From Lasiodiplodia sp. COLG20 (lineage: Eukaryota; Ascomycota; Dothideomycetes; Botryosphaeriales; Botryosphaeriaceae), in assembly GCA_009801085.1 (NCBI GenBank), contig VNWV01000017.1, forward strand, positions 62,001 to 126,000: 64,000 bases of DNA, given 5' to 3'. Positions 12,312 to 24,245 of this stretch are shown here, piece after piece (within the stretch, counting starts at the first letter, position 1; every line of letters begins with the position of its first letter). The position numbers and the translations under genes are program-made. A model generated the notes under the pieces. The model saw only the letters and a list, made by a program, of their open reading frames with translations. It was not told the origin of the DNA and ran no database searches.

Positions 12312-14256
12312 GTGACCAGGAAAAAAAATGGTTGTTTGTTTGTTGTAGGAGTATTTTCCATTGGGATTCTTTATATCGCGGGGTATAGGTGTTGAGGAAC
12401 GCGAGGTGGCTGTTCCGTTTTTATTTATGTACATATAGGATCAATCACGCAATTCGAACGTTTCGTTACAACATCTCTCCAGCCCCAGCATTCTTGCCGA
12501 GTGCTTCCGTCTCGCCTAATAACGACAGCACGTCAGATGTGATGCTAATTAGTTTTGGCAGTGCTGGATTTCGAGATGTCACTGTCTGTATAGTTGTTTA
12601 ATAGAGGGTTGCGCTTGGCATCATTTTGAAACATCAAAAACCAGGATTCCAGGATAAAATATTCAAAATCCCCAGACAGGTAGGCTTTAAGATTTATATG
12701 CATGCTCAAGAACAGATTTACGGGCATGAATTTCATTCAATCTCCATGATTTTGGGTTTTCGGACTTTGGGAGACTAGGTCGTAACCCGCAGGGACTTGC
12801 AGGTGAGAAGAGTAAATCTTCTATTACTCTGCGGCGGAAAAGTCTTTTTACTTTTGGGCTCTTTTCTTTTTTGGTTGCCTTTCAAAATCATACAGTCAGT
12901 ATAGCTTGGCCATATTATTGAATTCTCGATGGTCAGTATGCCAAAGCATATCTTTTCTCACAACGTACTGTAGTCAGCACATGCCACACCCACACACACC
13001 CACAGCCGATGATGGTCCTCTCGCCACAACGCAACACCACCACCGTTCCATCCGCCCGCGTCCCATCACGAGCAACAATTAGAACGGCGCTTACCGCGGA
13101 GGAAGCCTCGGAGGAAGAAAGTCACAGAATAAACACCGAACGAATCAGTACTGGTACTTGCCGACATTTCCCAGGCCAAGATGCTCGTCCTCCTCCTTCA
13201 CTCTCGCCTGCGGGCGGCGGTGATCCTTCCGGAGGAAGCGGAGCTACTAACTCAGTAAAGGGTTCGTTTAGCGTTAAGAATTTTTTTTTTTCTCCCCGTC
13301 ATCGCAAAACAGGGCGAGGCGAGATGTAAGATGCGAGTGGGTGATGGCATCGTAGGCAGCATATCAGAGCGGTAGGGTACCTAGGGTAGGGTGGTCAGCG
13401 AAATCCCATGGAGCAGATCAGAGTCATGCGGCCCGACACGAGGTACGAGGGGCATCCAAGATCCAGGTGGGGCATCTCAGGCGGGCGGGCAGGCAGTGAG
13501 TGCATGACCAGCGACAGGGGTGTGGGGCAGGGGACCCACAGCCTTGGCGACCTGCCACATGTGGGGGGATGTGGAGAAAGCGCACGACTCAACCCAAGGC
13601 TTTTGTTGTGTGTCGTCGCGTGGGAGAGAGAGAAAAAACCGAGATAATCTTCTCGGATCAGATAGGTCCGTGGCGCCCGGATCAGATAGCCACACGGGGT
13701 GAAGCAGGTTAGCCCGGCCGAAGTGAAAAAATGTTTATCTTGGCGACCGACCGGCAACACAAACCGATCCACTTCGTTTTTTTTTCGGCGCAGGAATGCA
13801 ATTTCCGTAGCCCGACTGCGGGCGGGCGGTGTGTCGGGCTGGCTGTCGGCTCTCCGCCTGAGCGGCACAGCAAAGTGGCGCGCGCGGGCGCGGTGGGTTT
13901 GTGGTGTGTGGGAAAAACCGGGTTGTGGAGTTTTGAATGTAGTGCTGCAGGTGGAGCACGAAGTGGCGGTTGAGCCGAAGAGAGAGCATGCTCGACTTTC
14001 TGCTGTGAGAGATGATCGACATGCATATAGCCAGAGTATAGCTGAGATAAGGGGAAGGTTTGTAAGAAGAATCTCGAGTCGCATACGATACAGGGGGTTG
14101 CCCGTCGGTCGTCCGTGGTTGGTCGGTTCCTCGTTCGTTCGGATCCCAGGTTCCAATAATCTGACACGCGCTGCCAATTTTCTCTTTTCCCGGCCGCGTG
14201 TTCTGCTGCTCCCTCCACAGCAGCAGCACACTGGTATCTGGTATACTGGTGTGGTC
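12312..14256. other. Intergenic region between NRPS and second siderophore transporter
   Basis: No gene is supported. The first part is AT-rich 3'-flanking sequence. The second half is GC-rich with homopolymer T runs at about 13280 and 13781. An open frame on the minus strand at 13395-14471 is compositional and overlaps the start of the transporter. Two imperfect iron-type GATA sites are annotated separately. Confidence 0.5.
13657..13689 (+). promoter_or_regulatory. Two imperfect SreA-type GATA sites (ATCAGATAG), 24 bp apart
   Basis: ATCAGATAG occurs at 13657-13665 and again at 13681-13689. Each differs from ATCWGATAA only at the last base, and both sit in the same orientation within GGATCAGATAG. 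They lie about 570-600 bp upstream of the siderophore transporter start at 14257. Paired GATA sites are common in iron-regulated fungal promoters, so weak iron control is plausible but not shown. Confidence 0.35.
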
Positions 14257-16262
14257 ATGGCTGCCACCAAGGACGCCCGCACGTGCACCAGCAGCGACGA
14301 CGACTCACCACCACCACCATCGACCGACCTCCCACCTTCATCATCTCTTGCCCCCACCGAGGAAACGGCGCTGCTCATGCACCGCGAGCGCGAAGATGGG
14401 GCCCTGCAGGTCACGGCCGAGCAGGGAGTCCGCGACATGGAGGCCATCCGGCGCGTGTGGACGTCGCCCAAGGTGGTCGCCGCGCTCTACCTGTGCATTC
14501 TGCTCGTCATCTTCGGCACCGGGCTGGAGTCGCAGGCCAGCTCGAACCTGCTGCCGTACGCCACGAGCGAGTTCTCCGAGCACGCCCTCGTCTCCACCGT
14601 CGGCATCTCGTCCAGCTTCATCGCCGGCGTGGCGAGGATCCCGACGGCCAAGCTGGTCGATCTCTGGGGCCGCGGCGAGGGTTTTGTCCTGATGTCGGCG
14701 TTGGCGACTTTAGGTGTGTGTGTTTCCTTCCGTCCCCGCTTTTGCATATGTGTTGAGCAGCCGCATTGTAGGACTGGCCCTTATGGCCCTTTGTAGCAAT
14801 GTTACGGTGTACGTGATTGCTCAGGTAAGCCCCGTCTTCCCTGTCTGTGTGTTGTGTTCTCATCCAGCCACAGGTCTTTTATGCCGTCGGGACTGACAGT
14901 GCGAACTACATCCTATACGTAATCATGGCCGACGTGTCGAGCCTGCGGAACCGTGCTCTGGCCTTTGGCTTTTCCACGACGCCTTATCTGCTTACCGCAT
15001 TTGCCGGGCCTGCGATTGCTCAATGGTTCCAGGAGAACAGCACGTGGAGATGGGCGTACGCTACCTTTGCCATTACCACCCCACTTTTGAGCGCCCCGCT
15101 CGCCCTTATCCTCTTCGCCAGCAAACGCAAGGCTTATAACGAAGGCCTTATCCGCCCGAGCCATTTCCAAAAAGATGTCCCGACGAAGCTTCGGCTCCGC
15201 CGGCTGGCCGTGGAGTTCGACGGTAACGTCTTCCATCCCTCCCCTCCACGTCCCCATCACTAACACCAAACCCCAGTCGTCGGCGCCACGCTCTTCACCA
15301 CCGGCCTCGCCCTCGTCCTCATCCCCCTCAGCCTGCAATCGCGTCACCACGACGCCAGCTCCGACGATGGCAGCAACACCACCACCACCACCTTCCTCTC
15401 CCCCTCCCTCCTAACCAAAAGCCTGGCCGGCCACTTCAGCCTCCTCCTCTTCGCGGCCTGGGAAACCCGCTACGCCACCGTCCCGCTCATCCCGTACCGC
15501 GTCGTCGCCAACCGCACCGTCGCCGCCTCGTGCGCGCTGTGCTTCGCCTGCCTCGTCGCCACCGGCGCCTACCACACGTACCTGTCCTCTTTCCTCCAGG
15601 TGGTCCACCGGCTCCCCATCCGCGACGCCGGCTACGTCGCCAACATCGCCAGCATCACGACGTGCCTGTGCGGCGTCAGCGTCGCCTGGCTGATCCGCAC
15701 GACGGGCCGCTTCAAGGTCTGGGGCGTGCTGGCGCAGCCGGTCCGCGCGGCGGGCTTGCTGGGGCTGATTCCCGTCGTGGCGAGGGGGGATGCGGCGCAG
15801 ACGCGCGCGCTGGTGGCGGCGCAGTTCGCGGTCGCGGTGGCGGGGAGTATGTTGGTGGCCGCGAACAACACGGCGGTCAATGCGGCGGTGGCAAGGGATG
15901 ATGTGGCGGTTACGATTGCGGTGATGCTGCTGTGCTCGAGCGTGGGGAATAGTGTGGGCACGGCGGTTGCGGGTGTGGTGTGGGCCAGCGACATGCCGCG
16001 CTTGCTGCACGAGTACCTGCCCGCCGGGAAGAAGCACCTCGCCCTCGAGATCTATGGGAGTTTAAGGAAGCAGTTGGCGTTTGCGGATGGGAGTCCCGAG
16101 CGCGCGGCCATTGTGAAGGCGTACAGCGTGACGGAGACAAGGCTGTGTTCGTATGCGGCGCTGAGCGTGCCCGTCGTCTGCGCGTGTGTGCTGGTGTGGA
16201 GGAATCTACCGGTTGGGGATGAGATGCAGGTGGACAGCGTCGACGATGAGCACGTTGATTGA
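14257..16262 (+). CDS. MFS siderophore iron transporter (Sit1/MirB family)
   Basis: Four exons (14257-14713, 14772-14824, 14874-15222, 15277-16262) all join in frame and give 614 residues, the usual size for 14-TMS siderophore symporters. An N-terminal Ser/Pro/Asp-rich cytosolic tail of about 60 residues precedes the first helix. Diagnostic family features are the ARIPTAKLVDLWGRGEGF loop after TM2 and a VFYAVG...YVIMADVSSLRNRA segment in the next helices. An extended loop with Asp/Ser/Thr residues follows exon 4's first helix. Family members import intact Fe(III)-siderophores at the plasma membrane. The gene follows NPS6 in the same orientation, so it is likely part of the locus. The ATG at 14257 was chosen because it is the first in-frame Met giving a normal N-terminus. 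Confidence 0.88.
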
Positions 16263-17361
16263 GGCCGAGGTTTTATCTCCGAGCGCGGACGGACGAGATG
16301 CGACGACGAGGACGAACACGTTGACTGAGAGGTGTAGGTTTTCTCCGGGCCGGGACGAGACGCAGATGGACAGCAGGTGGACAGCAGCGAGGACTTCTGT
16401 TTTCTGTCCGGGCGCTGATAGCGTTATCCGGCGGGATGATGGTAACACCACAAAATTTCTCGCTTGCGGATTCGCGTCCGTGTCTCCTTACCACAAAGGG
16501 TCGGCTTTACGAGGCGTCCGCAGCACCCGGAGGCCACCACCATGCAGAGGATCCTGCTGTTCAATTAAGCTCATTGTTCGTCAGCCGTGGCTCTCGTCAC
16601 GTCATCTAAAGATCCACGTCTTTCTGTGGGAGAACGCCCTGACTCCACACCTTGTCTAAAACCTTATTCTGACTGCAATCTACACTTCCGTATACCTATA
16701 ATCTGGTGTTTCTATCGCTGTATTGACTTTTTCCTGACTCGCTCGTCGCTGATAAGCACGTCGTTACAGCGCACCCCCCAACTCCACTTCAGGGGGTTTT
16801 TTTTGGCTGCAGTGGGAATCGTCCGCACACGAGCCACCTCACCCGAGACGACCCAGCTCGGCCAATTCGTCTGCAGCAACTCAAGCAAATGCCGTGCCTA
16901 CCGCCCGCCTACTCGGAGCCGGTTGCCAAGTCGGTGTAGCGCCTTGGCATTACGACGCTCTTCCCTGCCAAGCTGAAGCAATTGGCTGCCAAGCTGCATT
17001 TACACTCTGCCAAGCTGCATCGTTTACGATGCCCTTGGCGACGATCCCCTATTCCCCATGCCCCCAAAACTCCCTCCTACCTGCCTTCTCCGTTGCCCTG
17101 ATAATCAGGATCAGATTATTTCTGCACCTGCCGAAAATCGGCGATGCAGATCCCATGCCGGACGTGAAGCCAGATCCATGTCGGACATTGAAGCTGCTCG
17201 CGACGAGAAATCTTTTTGCCATAACCACACCCACACCAAGCTTCACCAACACGAGCTATCCGGCGAAATCGGCCGGACCCGTAAATTGGCATAAATAGCC
17301 TTCTGTAGTAAAGAAACAAACGCAGTAAGTGACACGCAGTGTTCCCCAGTTCTTCTTCAAA
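16263..17361. promoter_or_regulatory. Intergenic region upstream of sulfotransferase gene
   Basis: No coding region is supported. The notable content is a 21-bp tandem repeat with six GCCAAG motifs at 16925-17039, annotated separately. The remainder is ordinary mixed-composition flank. Confidence 0.5.
16925..17039. repeat. 21-bp tandem repeat carrying six PacC-like GCCAAG motifs
   Basis: CTGCCAAGCTG recurs with exact 21-bp spacing; its GCCAAG cores start at 16967, 16988 and 17009. Further GCCAAG cores occur at 16925-16930 (plus) and at 16943-16948 and 17034-17039 (minus, as CTTGGC). GCCARG is the known binding core of the fungal pH regulator PacC. The array lies about 320-440 bp before the sulfotransferase ATG. 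The repeats are seen directly; PacC binding is inference. Confidence 0.55.
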
Positions 17362-18392
17362 ATGTCGTATTCCCGAACGCCGAGACCTTACACCCGAAAG
17401 CCGAAGACAGACATTTTCACCCCCAATGATACCGATATCGACCGTCGCCAGTGTCGGCGCGTGGTGCCCATGAGAGTGCTGGCTCTCGGTCTGGGACGCA
17501 CCGGAACCGTTTGTGCGTAACTTTGTTGAAGCCCTTTTCATAACTAAAAACTGACGGATGGTACACAGCTCTGCGGGAGGCTTTGCAAATCCTGGGTTTC
17601 GACCCGTGCTACCACATGATTTGCGCGAGCACTGAAAACCCTTCCGACTGTCTCATGTGGTCCGATGCTCTGGCCGCAAAATACGATGGAGAGGGAGAAT
17701 TTGGCAAAGAGCAGTGGGACCAGCTATTGGGGCATTGCCAGGTACGAGAGAGCATTGGCTCGACGATCACTTATTCTAGTACATCGGAAAGCTAATTCGC
17801 TTGCGGCAGGCCATCTGCGATTGGCCGGCAGTTGCCTTTTCGAAGGAGCTGATGGAGGCGTACCCCGACGCAAAAGTTTTGCTAACCACGCGGGATGTCG
17901 ATTCTTGGTATCAGTGAGTAACCCGCATGATCTTCTTTGTCATCGCCCGCTGATGCACGTGGGAACAGATCGACCCTCGGAACTGCCAATTGGCGTGCCA
18001 ACGATCCCGAGCTGCGCATGCTGTCCAAGTGGGACTGGGGTGCCAGCCACTATTACCCAATGCTTCACAAATTCTGGACCTGCTTCTTCAAGGGCGACTT
18101 CGAGAAGCACGGCAAGGAAGTCTTCAACGAGTACTACGCCGAGATGCGCGCCACGGTTCCGCCCGAGAGGTTACTCGAGTACCACATCAGCGAGGGCTGG
18201 GAGCCGCTCTGCAAGTTCCTCGACGTCCCCGTGCCCAAGGTGCCTTTCCCACACGTGAACGACACCAAAGGCTTCATAAAACGGTGCAAGGGAAGGAACA
18301 GGGCGCAGATGTACAACGTCATGTTCCGGGCTGCTGTTGTTGGAGGTGGTTGCATTGCGGGGATTTGGATGGGATACTCCATGTTGCATTAG
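17362..18392 (+). CDS. Sulfotransfer_4 family P-loop protein with C-terminal membrane helix
   Basis: Exons 17362-17512, 17569-17741, 17810-17913 and 17969-18392 join in frame to 283 residues. The N-terminal nucleotide-binding loop is LGLGRTGTVSL, matching the PAPS 5'-phosphosulfate loop GxxRTGT-SL of this fungal family. A second motif LTTRDVDSWYQS matches the 3'-phosphate-binding Arg/Ser region. Residues around WDALAAKYDGEG-like positions and HVNDTKGF near the end are also typical. A hydrophobic stretch (AAVVGGGCIAGIWMGYSML) ends the protein and suggests a tail anchor. The substrate of this family is largely unknown. An arylsulfotransferase-domain gene lies directly downstream, with only about 350 bp between them. 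Confidence 0.8.
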
Positions 18393-18745
18393 ATAGTTCC
18401 ACCTGCCGAAAAAAAAATATAGATTGTTTTGCCCGCCAAAATTGCTGCAGTGACAGGGGGTAAGGAAGGGCGGCTACTGCGGCGCCGTAAATGCCGCACG
18501 CCCGGGCACCCAGTGTCGCCCACTTATTTCGCTGCCCCCCGTATCTTATCCATCTCGCCACCGGTTGAATCAACTTGTTTTGAATATACCGGCTGTTCCG
18601 CCAAGCGCGCTACTGGGCACTCGGGCCCTGCCAGCCTTGCGCTTTTGCGGAGCGGCTTCGGCCTACCAACTCCGGCCAGTAGCTCAGGCAAAGCATTTTT
18701 CTTGAGAACTCGACCCAGCTGCATTCGCTCACTTTGCGCAGTATT
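18393..18745. promoter_or_regulatory. Intergenic region before the arylsulfotransferase-domain gene
   Basis: About 350 bp without a supported gene. It contains a poly-A run at 18408-18418 just after the sulfotransferase stop and a GC-rich stretch near 18480. It must hold the terminator of the upstream gene and the promoter of the downstream one. No specific motif is recognised. Confidence 0.4.
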
Positions 18746-20817
18746 ATGGTCGGCATCAGAACACTATGGCCGGCCGCGGCCGTGCTGCTGGCGAGCTGGC
18801 TGCCGGGCGCCGCCGGGATTGACTTGTGGGTGGCTAATGATGAGAGCGTAATGCCGACTTCCTTGTTTCTCTCAGTAAGCCGAATTTGTTTTCCCATTAC
18901 CCAAAAGCCTCTACTGATCTGGCTGCAGCGCCCTGACATCACCCCGCCCGAATTGGACATTACTGTCTACAAGCCCGAGGCCATCACTCCAGGCTACATT
19001 TTCCTGGCTCCGTGGCGCCGCCCGAGAGGCGGCCCAGACCATGGTCCCTACATTTACGACAATGATGGGGTAAGTTTACCAGCTACTTTTCAACTTTGCA
19101 CAAGTTAACATGAAAATGATAGAACCTCATGTGGAGCGGTGCCGCAAGCTTCGGCGGCATCAACGCATACAACCCGCACGTCTGCCAGCATGACTCAAAA
19201 GACCATCTCTGCTTCTTCCAGGGCGAAGGGCGTCTGGGCTACGCGAAAGGCGTCGGCATGGTGCTCGACTCGTCGTACGACCTCGTCAAAATGGTCAAGC
19301 CCAGCGGCTCCCTCTCCGGCACGGCCGACATGCACGAATTCCGCCTCGCCGACTCAGGCCGCAGCGCGCTGATGACCATCTACCAAACCGTGCCCTACGA
19401 CCTCAGCCCGTTCGGCATCACGGGCGGCTTCGGCTGGGTCGTCGAGGCCGTCTTCCAAGAAGTGCTCGTCGACACGGGCGAGGTCGTCTTCGAGTGGCGC
19501 AGCCTGGACCACGAGGAAACCAGCCCGCTGCACGGCGAGAAGATCCTGCCCGGCAACACGCTCGTCGGCGGCCTGGGCGTGCACCCCATCACGCCGTGGG
19601 ACTACTTCCACATCAACGCCATCGACAAGGACGACGATGGCAACTACCTCATCTCGTCACGCCACCTATCCACCATCTTCAAGCTCTCGGGCGACGACGG
19701 CCGCGTCCTCTGGCAGCTGGCCGGCGACACGACGTTGGCCGGCGACTACGAAAGGGACTTCAACTTCTCCTCCCAGCACGACGCGCGCGAGCTAAGCAAG
19801 AACGCCACACACAGCACCATCTCGCTCTTCGACAACGCGAGCAACTCCTGGAAATGGACCGCTAAATTCTCCCGCGGCCTCGTCTTCTCCGTCGACCACA
19901 CCTCCAAAACGGCCACCCTGCTCTCCGAGTTCGCGCCGCCGGCCGTGCGCCCGCACAACGAGACCGACCCGCTGTCCGCGGGGTCCCAGGGCAACCTGCA
20001 GGTGCTGGAGAACGGCCACGCCTTCGTCGGCTACGGCGAGTACCCGTTCTTCGCCGAGCACAGCGCCGACGGGGAGCTGTTGCTGTGGGGCGCGATATCG
20101 CGGAACAACTCGTTCATGATGCACTACCGCGCGCAGAAGTTCAACTGGACGGCCAGCCCGCGCGAGGCGCCGACCATGTTCGTGTACTCGCTGGACGGGC
20201 ATTCGTCTGGGACCGTGTTTTACGTGAGCTGGAACGGCGCGACGGAGGTGGCGACGTGGAACTTTTATGCTGGCCCCGCGCCGGACGGGCCGTGGGATCT
20301 GGTGGGGAGTGCGGAGAAGGCGGGATTTGAGACGAGGTTTCAGGCGCGGGGGTACTATCAGGAGTGGAGCTATGTGGAGGCGGTGGATAAGGACGGTAAT
20401 GTGTTGAGGAGGTCGACGGTGTACAAGACGTTCAGGCCGGGCGACAGCCTGAAGAAGTCGTGCGATGAGTGGCGGTGCAAGGTCATGGATGCGCCGCCCC
20501 AGCCGTCGAAGGAAGAGCAGGATTCCGAGGTAAAGCTGACGGCGGAGGATGTCGACTGGGAGAATGTCAAGTACAACAACCCGGCTGAGGGCTTGCGGCC
20601 GCTGTTGAGGTCGGAGTCGACGACGACGAGCTGGTGGAAGAGCTATGGCTGGGGCGTCGTGCCGCTGGCGTTGTTGGGGTTGGCCTTGCTTATAATCCTG
20701 GCGGTGGGAGCGTGGTCGGCGCAAAAGCTCTATGCTAAGTATAGGAGTAATAGCTTGAGCCTGATGAGTAGACGAACGTATCAGAAGGTCGAAAATCCTT
20801 CAGAGGAAACTTCATAG
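18746..20817 (+). CDS. Arylsulfotransferase-domain (ASST-like) protein, membrane anchored
   Basis: Exons 18746-18874, 18929-19069 and 19123-20817 are in phase and encode 654 residues. The N-terminus (LWPAAAVLLASWLPGAAG) is a signal peptide. The body carries the fungal ASST pattern: RPDITPPELDITVY, a YIFLAPW segment, DMHEF, then WVVEAVFQEVLVDTGEVVFEW and DYFHINAIDKDDDGNYLISS, i.e. the propeller repeats seen in arylsulfotransferase family proteins. Several NxS/T sites suggest a lumenal or extracellular domain. Near the C-terminus VVPLALLGLALLIILAVGAW is a single membrane helix followed by a short basic tail. Bacterial ASSTs move sulfate between phenols; the fungal function is unproven. The pairing with a Sulfotransfer_4 gene is suggestive only. 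Confidence 0.8.
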
Positions 20818-21195
20818 AGATTTCAAAAATAAAAATTTTATTATGTTTGGGAAATTGATATGGAAGCTGAAGTACATTCAATAGCCTTCTAACTCATGCT
20901 AGTCGTGCAGAGTCCAACAATGGAACGATAGTTACGCAAGTTGAAGGTGTCTTGATAAATATCTCGAGGATATAATTCATGGCGGCCTAGTATAGAAGAG
21001 CTGTATAACTTTTGAAATTTTCTTTCTCCCTATCCCGGAGCATGGAAGACGCTATAACTAGCTCTCAAATACACAACAACTTCAAGTCTTTCACTCTTTC
21101 CATTTCTTTGAACGTTTCGTCATAGCAGGTGAATGCAATTTCAGGAAGTTTCTCACTTACCATCCACTCGTCGCTTCCATACGATCGCCCCCGGG
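20818..21195. other. Convergent 3' flanks of ASST-like gene and STAND gene
   Basis: AT-rich sequence between two convergent genes. It includes AATAAAAATTTTATTA just after the ASST-like stop, a plausible polyadenylation region. No coding region or repeat is recognised. Confidence 0.4.
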
Positions 21196-24100
21196 CTAAA
21201 GTTGAGTACGCCTGCGTTTCCGTCTTCCTTCAGATGAGCCTCCAGCTCTTTGCCAAGACAGAGCAACTTCATTACGCCTTGACCCACCAGCTTTGCCGTC
21301 CTGCACCATATACTGAATGCCAGGTCTTTTGGTTCCCCTTGCACGCCGATGTTCCATTTCCTCGCTCAACAATGTGCCCAAGGGCCTGGATTGATTGTAG
21401 GAGAAGCATTGCCCTACGAGATCCATTAAAGAAAGATGGCGCAAAGTTCCAAACCCTCCAACAAACGGATCGGCACCATGCCTCAAGAATTCCTCAATAT
21501 GGTCAGCGTAGCCATCGGCTATGTTGGAAGAACCAAGGGAGGAGAGTGTATCCAGGAATATTTCCCACACTGAGTTGGCATCCATTTGGTTGTACTGATC
21601 ATCCGGGTCAGCTGCGTATTTGAAGTACTGGCGAAGCATCCTCAGGGTACAATCGGTTGGCCGTTTCTGAAGATTCTCCATTATTCCTTGACCCCATGCT
21701 AGTGTACGCCTGTTCCTGACGTTCACGTCAATCCCGCCGCTGAGAAATTCCTGGACAATATGAGCATGTGAAGGACTCCCCCAGTCAGTTGCATTACAGG
21801 TCATTAATGCGGCAAGTCGTTGGTCCGATCGAACTGTGGCAGATCCGGCTCCTCCTTTCAATAGTATCTCAATGATCTCGAGTCGTTTTGGGCCTCCTAA
21901 GTTTTCGAAAGCTCTCTGGAGGCAATGATTGTCCAAGTACTCGCGCCATGAACTCGTCTTGAATAGCCCATCCGATACCATACTTCTTATATAATTCGGC
22001 ATTCCTCTGTCGATTGCTGTTATTAGAGTCCGTATAGAGTGAATGCTGCACTGCTCGACGTTCCCGAGGTTGTCCAGCTGATCCAGGGCCCCGGAATCGA
22101 CGGTTGCGTTTTCATCTGCCTTTACACATGCCTGCAGTATGTTTTCCTCCACGTCAAATATGGCGGGCTCGATAGGGCAGGCTTTAATCTCCCCAAGAAG
22201 GGCCCTCAATATTGCAAGGTGCGGACAGAACGATTGAGGAAGACACTGCTCCCAAGATTTGTACTCGTACAAAAGAAAATCTCGAACAGTTCGGTGTAAG
22301 AAGCCCACTGTGTCGTTTCCGGCCAATCCAGGTTCAGCATCACCCTTTGATATAGGCTGGACTTCCAAAAGTCCTTTACAGCACGCGTCGAGTTGGCGCT
22401 CAGCGAAGAGCAATCGTTGCATCTCGTCAAAGTCAATCGGCCCGTATGGGACCAAAATCCCGAACTCCGGGTTATCGTTCATCAGGATGGAACAAGCATA
22501 AACGCTTATTGGCCAATCACACTCCAGTGCTATCTTGAATAGGCAGGACATCTTCTCCCTGTACACGCTCTCGATTTGGTCGACAATGTGATGGAAAAAG
22601 TCTAGCAGCTCAGGTGGAAACGCATGCAAACGAGTGCGGAGAGTGGAGACACTGTCTCTGTTGATGATTCCGCGTCGGAGAGAATGAACTGCGAGCACGA
22701 CCCAGAGGAAAACTCCTTGAGCTTTCTGGACAATCTCCTCAGACAGTTTGCTTGCCATTCCGACGGCGCTCCCAGGTATGAACGAAGAAATTTTGTCGTA
22801 GGAGTACTTGGCAATGTCTTCCCGCGTGAGCTTTTCCATGTAGAGCTTCTGGTCTCTCCGCTTACCGAGACCTTCTTCAAAACAGTTCCAAGGTCTGCTT
22901 GAGACGCAGAGCTTGATGTGGGTGGAACAGTCAATGTCGTAGAGGCAATCGAGGATATCATTCATATCCCCATCGTGTTCGTCAAGGCCATCGATGAAAA
23001 AGCAGAACTTCTCGGACCGCATGACTTCTTGGCGTAAAAGACACTTCAAGATTGACTTGAGCTCCGGCATCGTCCACTCAGTTAGGGAAGCTGTATCAGA
23101 AGACCATCGGGTCGGACAAACAGCTGGTATCCATTCGGGTCGGCGGCTCAGGATCTCAAAGACTAGCGATCGTAGTAGACCAAGTAAAGACTTCTGCATT
23201 GCAGTGCCAGCATTCCAAAAGAAGAACTTGGCAATATTCAGATTGCCTGTCTTAGCCCAAAATCTCAGAGCTGAGGTAGTTTTTGGATGGTCGACGATGT
23301 ACTTCATAAGGGTCGATTTTCCAGATCCGGGTTTTCCAGATATCCAGTAGGTACTCGTACCAGACCGCAGCCAGTCGATGAAGAGGACTTTCGAATGATG
23401 GTCATTTTCAGGTAGAGCTTTGTCCGAGAACACCCACTTGAAAGTCTGAACGTGTGCCTCGGTGATGTTGAGGTAGCGAGAAGTCATATAGCCGAAGGGT
23501 AGACTGCGCAGGACCCTTGTCCTCCTTTCCATTTCAGGATTCATTAGGTCTGCCAGAGATTGGTAAGTAGTAGAAATGGAGTTGACAGTAGAAATTTCCA
23601 GCCTAATTTGTTCCAGGGAATGTATCGTCGATTTGAGAAGCTGGGAACTTTCGTGGTGTAGATCGTGGAGTTGATTTGTGTCGGCTTGCAAGATTTCCAT
23701 TGACTCTTTCATAGAAAGTAGTAGCTTACTGCATGATGTTAGCTCATTAAAAAAAATACCAGCTCTACTATGGAAACTGATTGATGGACAGTTCTCGGAG
23801 TGGGCACGAACCTTTGGCTGGTCTGGAGGTGGAGCGTCAGCTGCTCCTGGAGACAGGACAAGCGATGCCGAAATTCATTGATCTTGTCCTGATTCCAGAT
23901 TCGCTTTAGGGCTTCACGGAAGTTCTCCCATTTCTGACCAGGGGTCTTGCGATTAGCAGCCCCTCCAATAGCAGTTGAAAGCTGTTGTGACAAGCCCTGG
24001 CATTGCGCGATCAAGCTCTGCAGGCTAGGATCGCTGAAAAGCTCGTCCTTTCGACGCGTTGCATTGTCAATATCTGAGCATATTAGCGAGATATCCTGAT

Positions 24101-24245
24101 TGATACAGTCAATCTCCTCGTGTTCATCTTTGCAACCACGGCACTTGTACAGTCTTCGAGTCTCAGAAATGATTTTGGCAGAGAAATCAACAAATTGAAC
24201 AACAATCCCAGCAAGGCTGAGAGCAGTAAAGGGATCGAGCACCAT
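21196..24245 (-). CDS. STAND NTPase with NACHT-type domain (fungal NLR-like)
   Basis: Two exons on the minus strand (24245-23812 and 23728-21196) join in phase to 988 residues. The first about 145 residues form a helical N-terminal domain beginning MVLDPFTALSLAGIVVQFVDF, typical of fungal STAND proteins (SesA-like/NACHT N-terminal family). A predicted coiled-coil region follows. The NTPase has Walker A GKPGSGKST (near residue 276) and Walker B FFIDGLDEHDGD (near 390), then a CVSSRPW sensor motif and a DUF7791-like region with VFLWVVLAV. The C-terminal 400 residues show no clear WD40 or TPR pattern; weak ankyrin-like elements (DWGSPSHAHIVQEFLSGGIDVN) are visible. Relatives act in allorecognition or innate-type responses. 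The first ATG (24245) was preferred over the upstream GTG. Confidence 0.82.

Noticed and set aside
13395..14471. 358-codon open frame on the minus strand upstream of the siderophore MFS gene
   Set aside because: It overlaps the transporter's first exon, lacks any family motif and has low-complexity Ser/Arg content.
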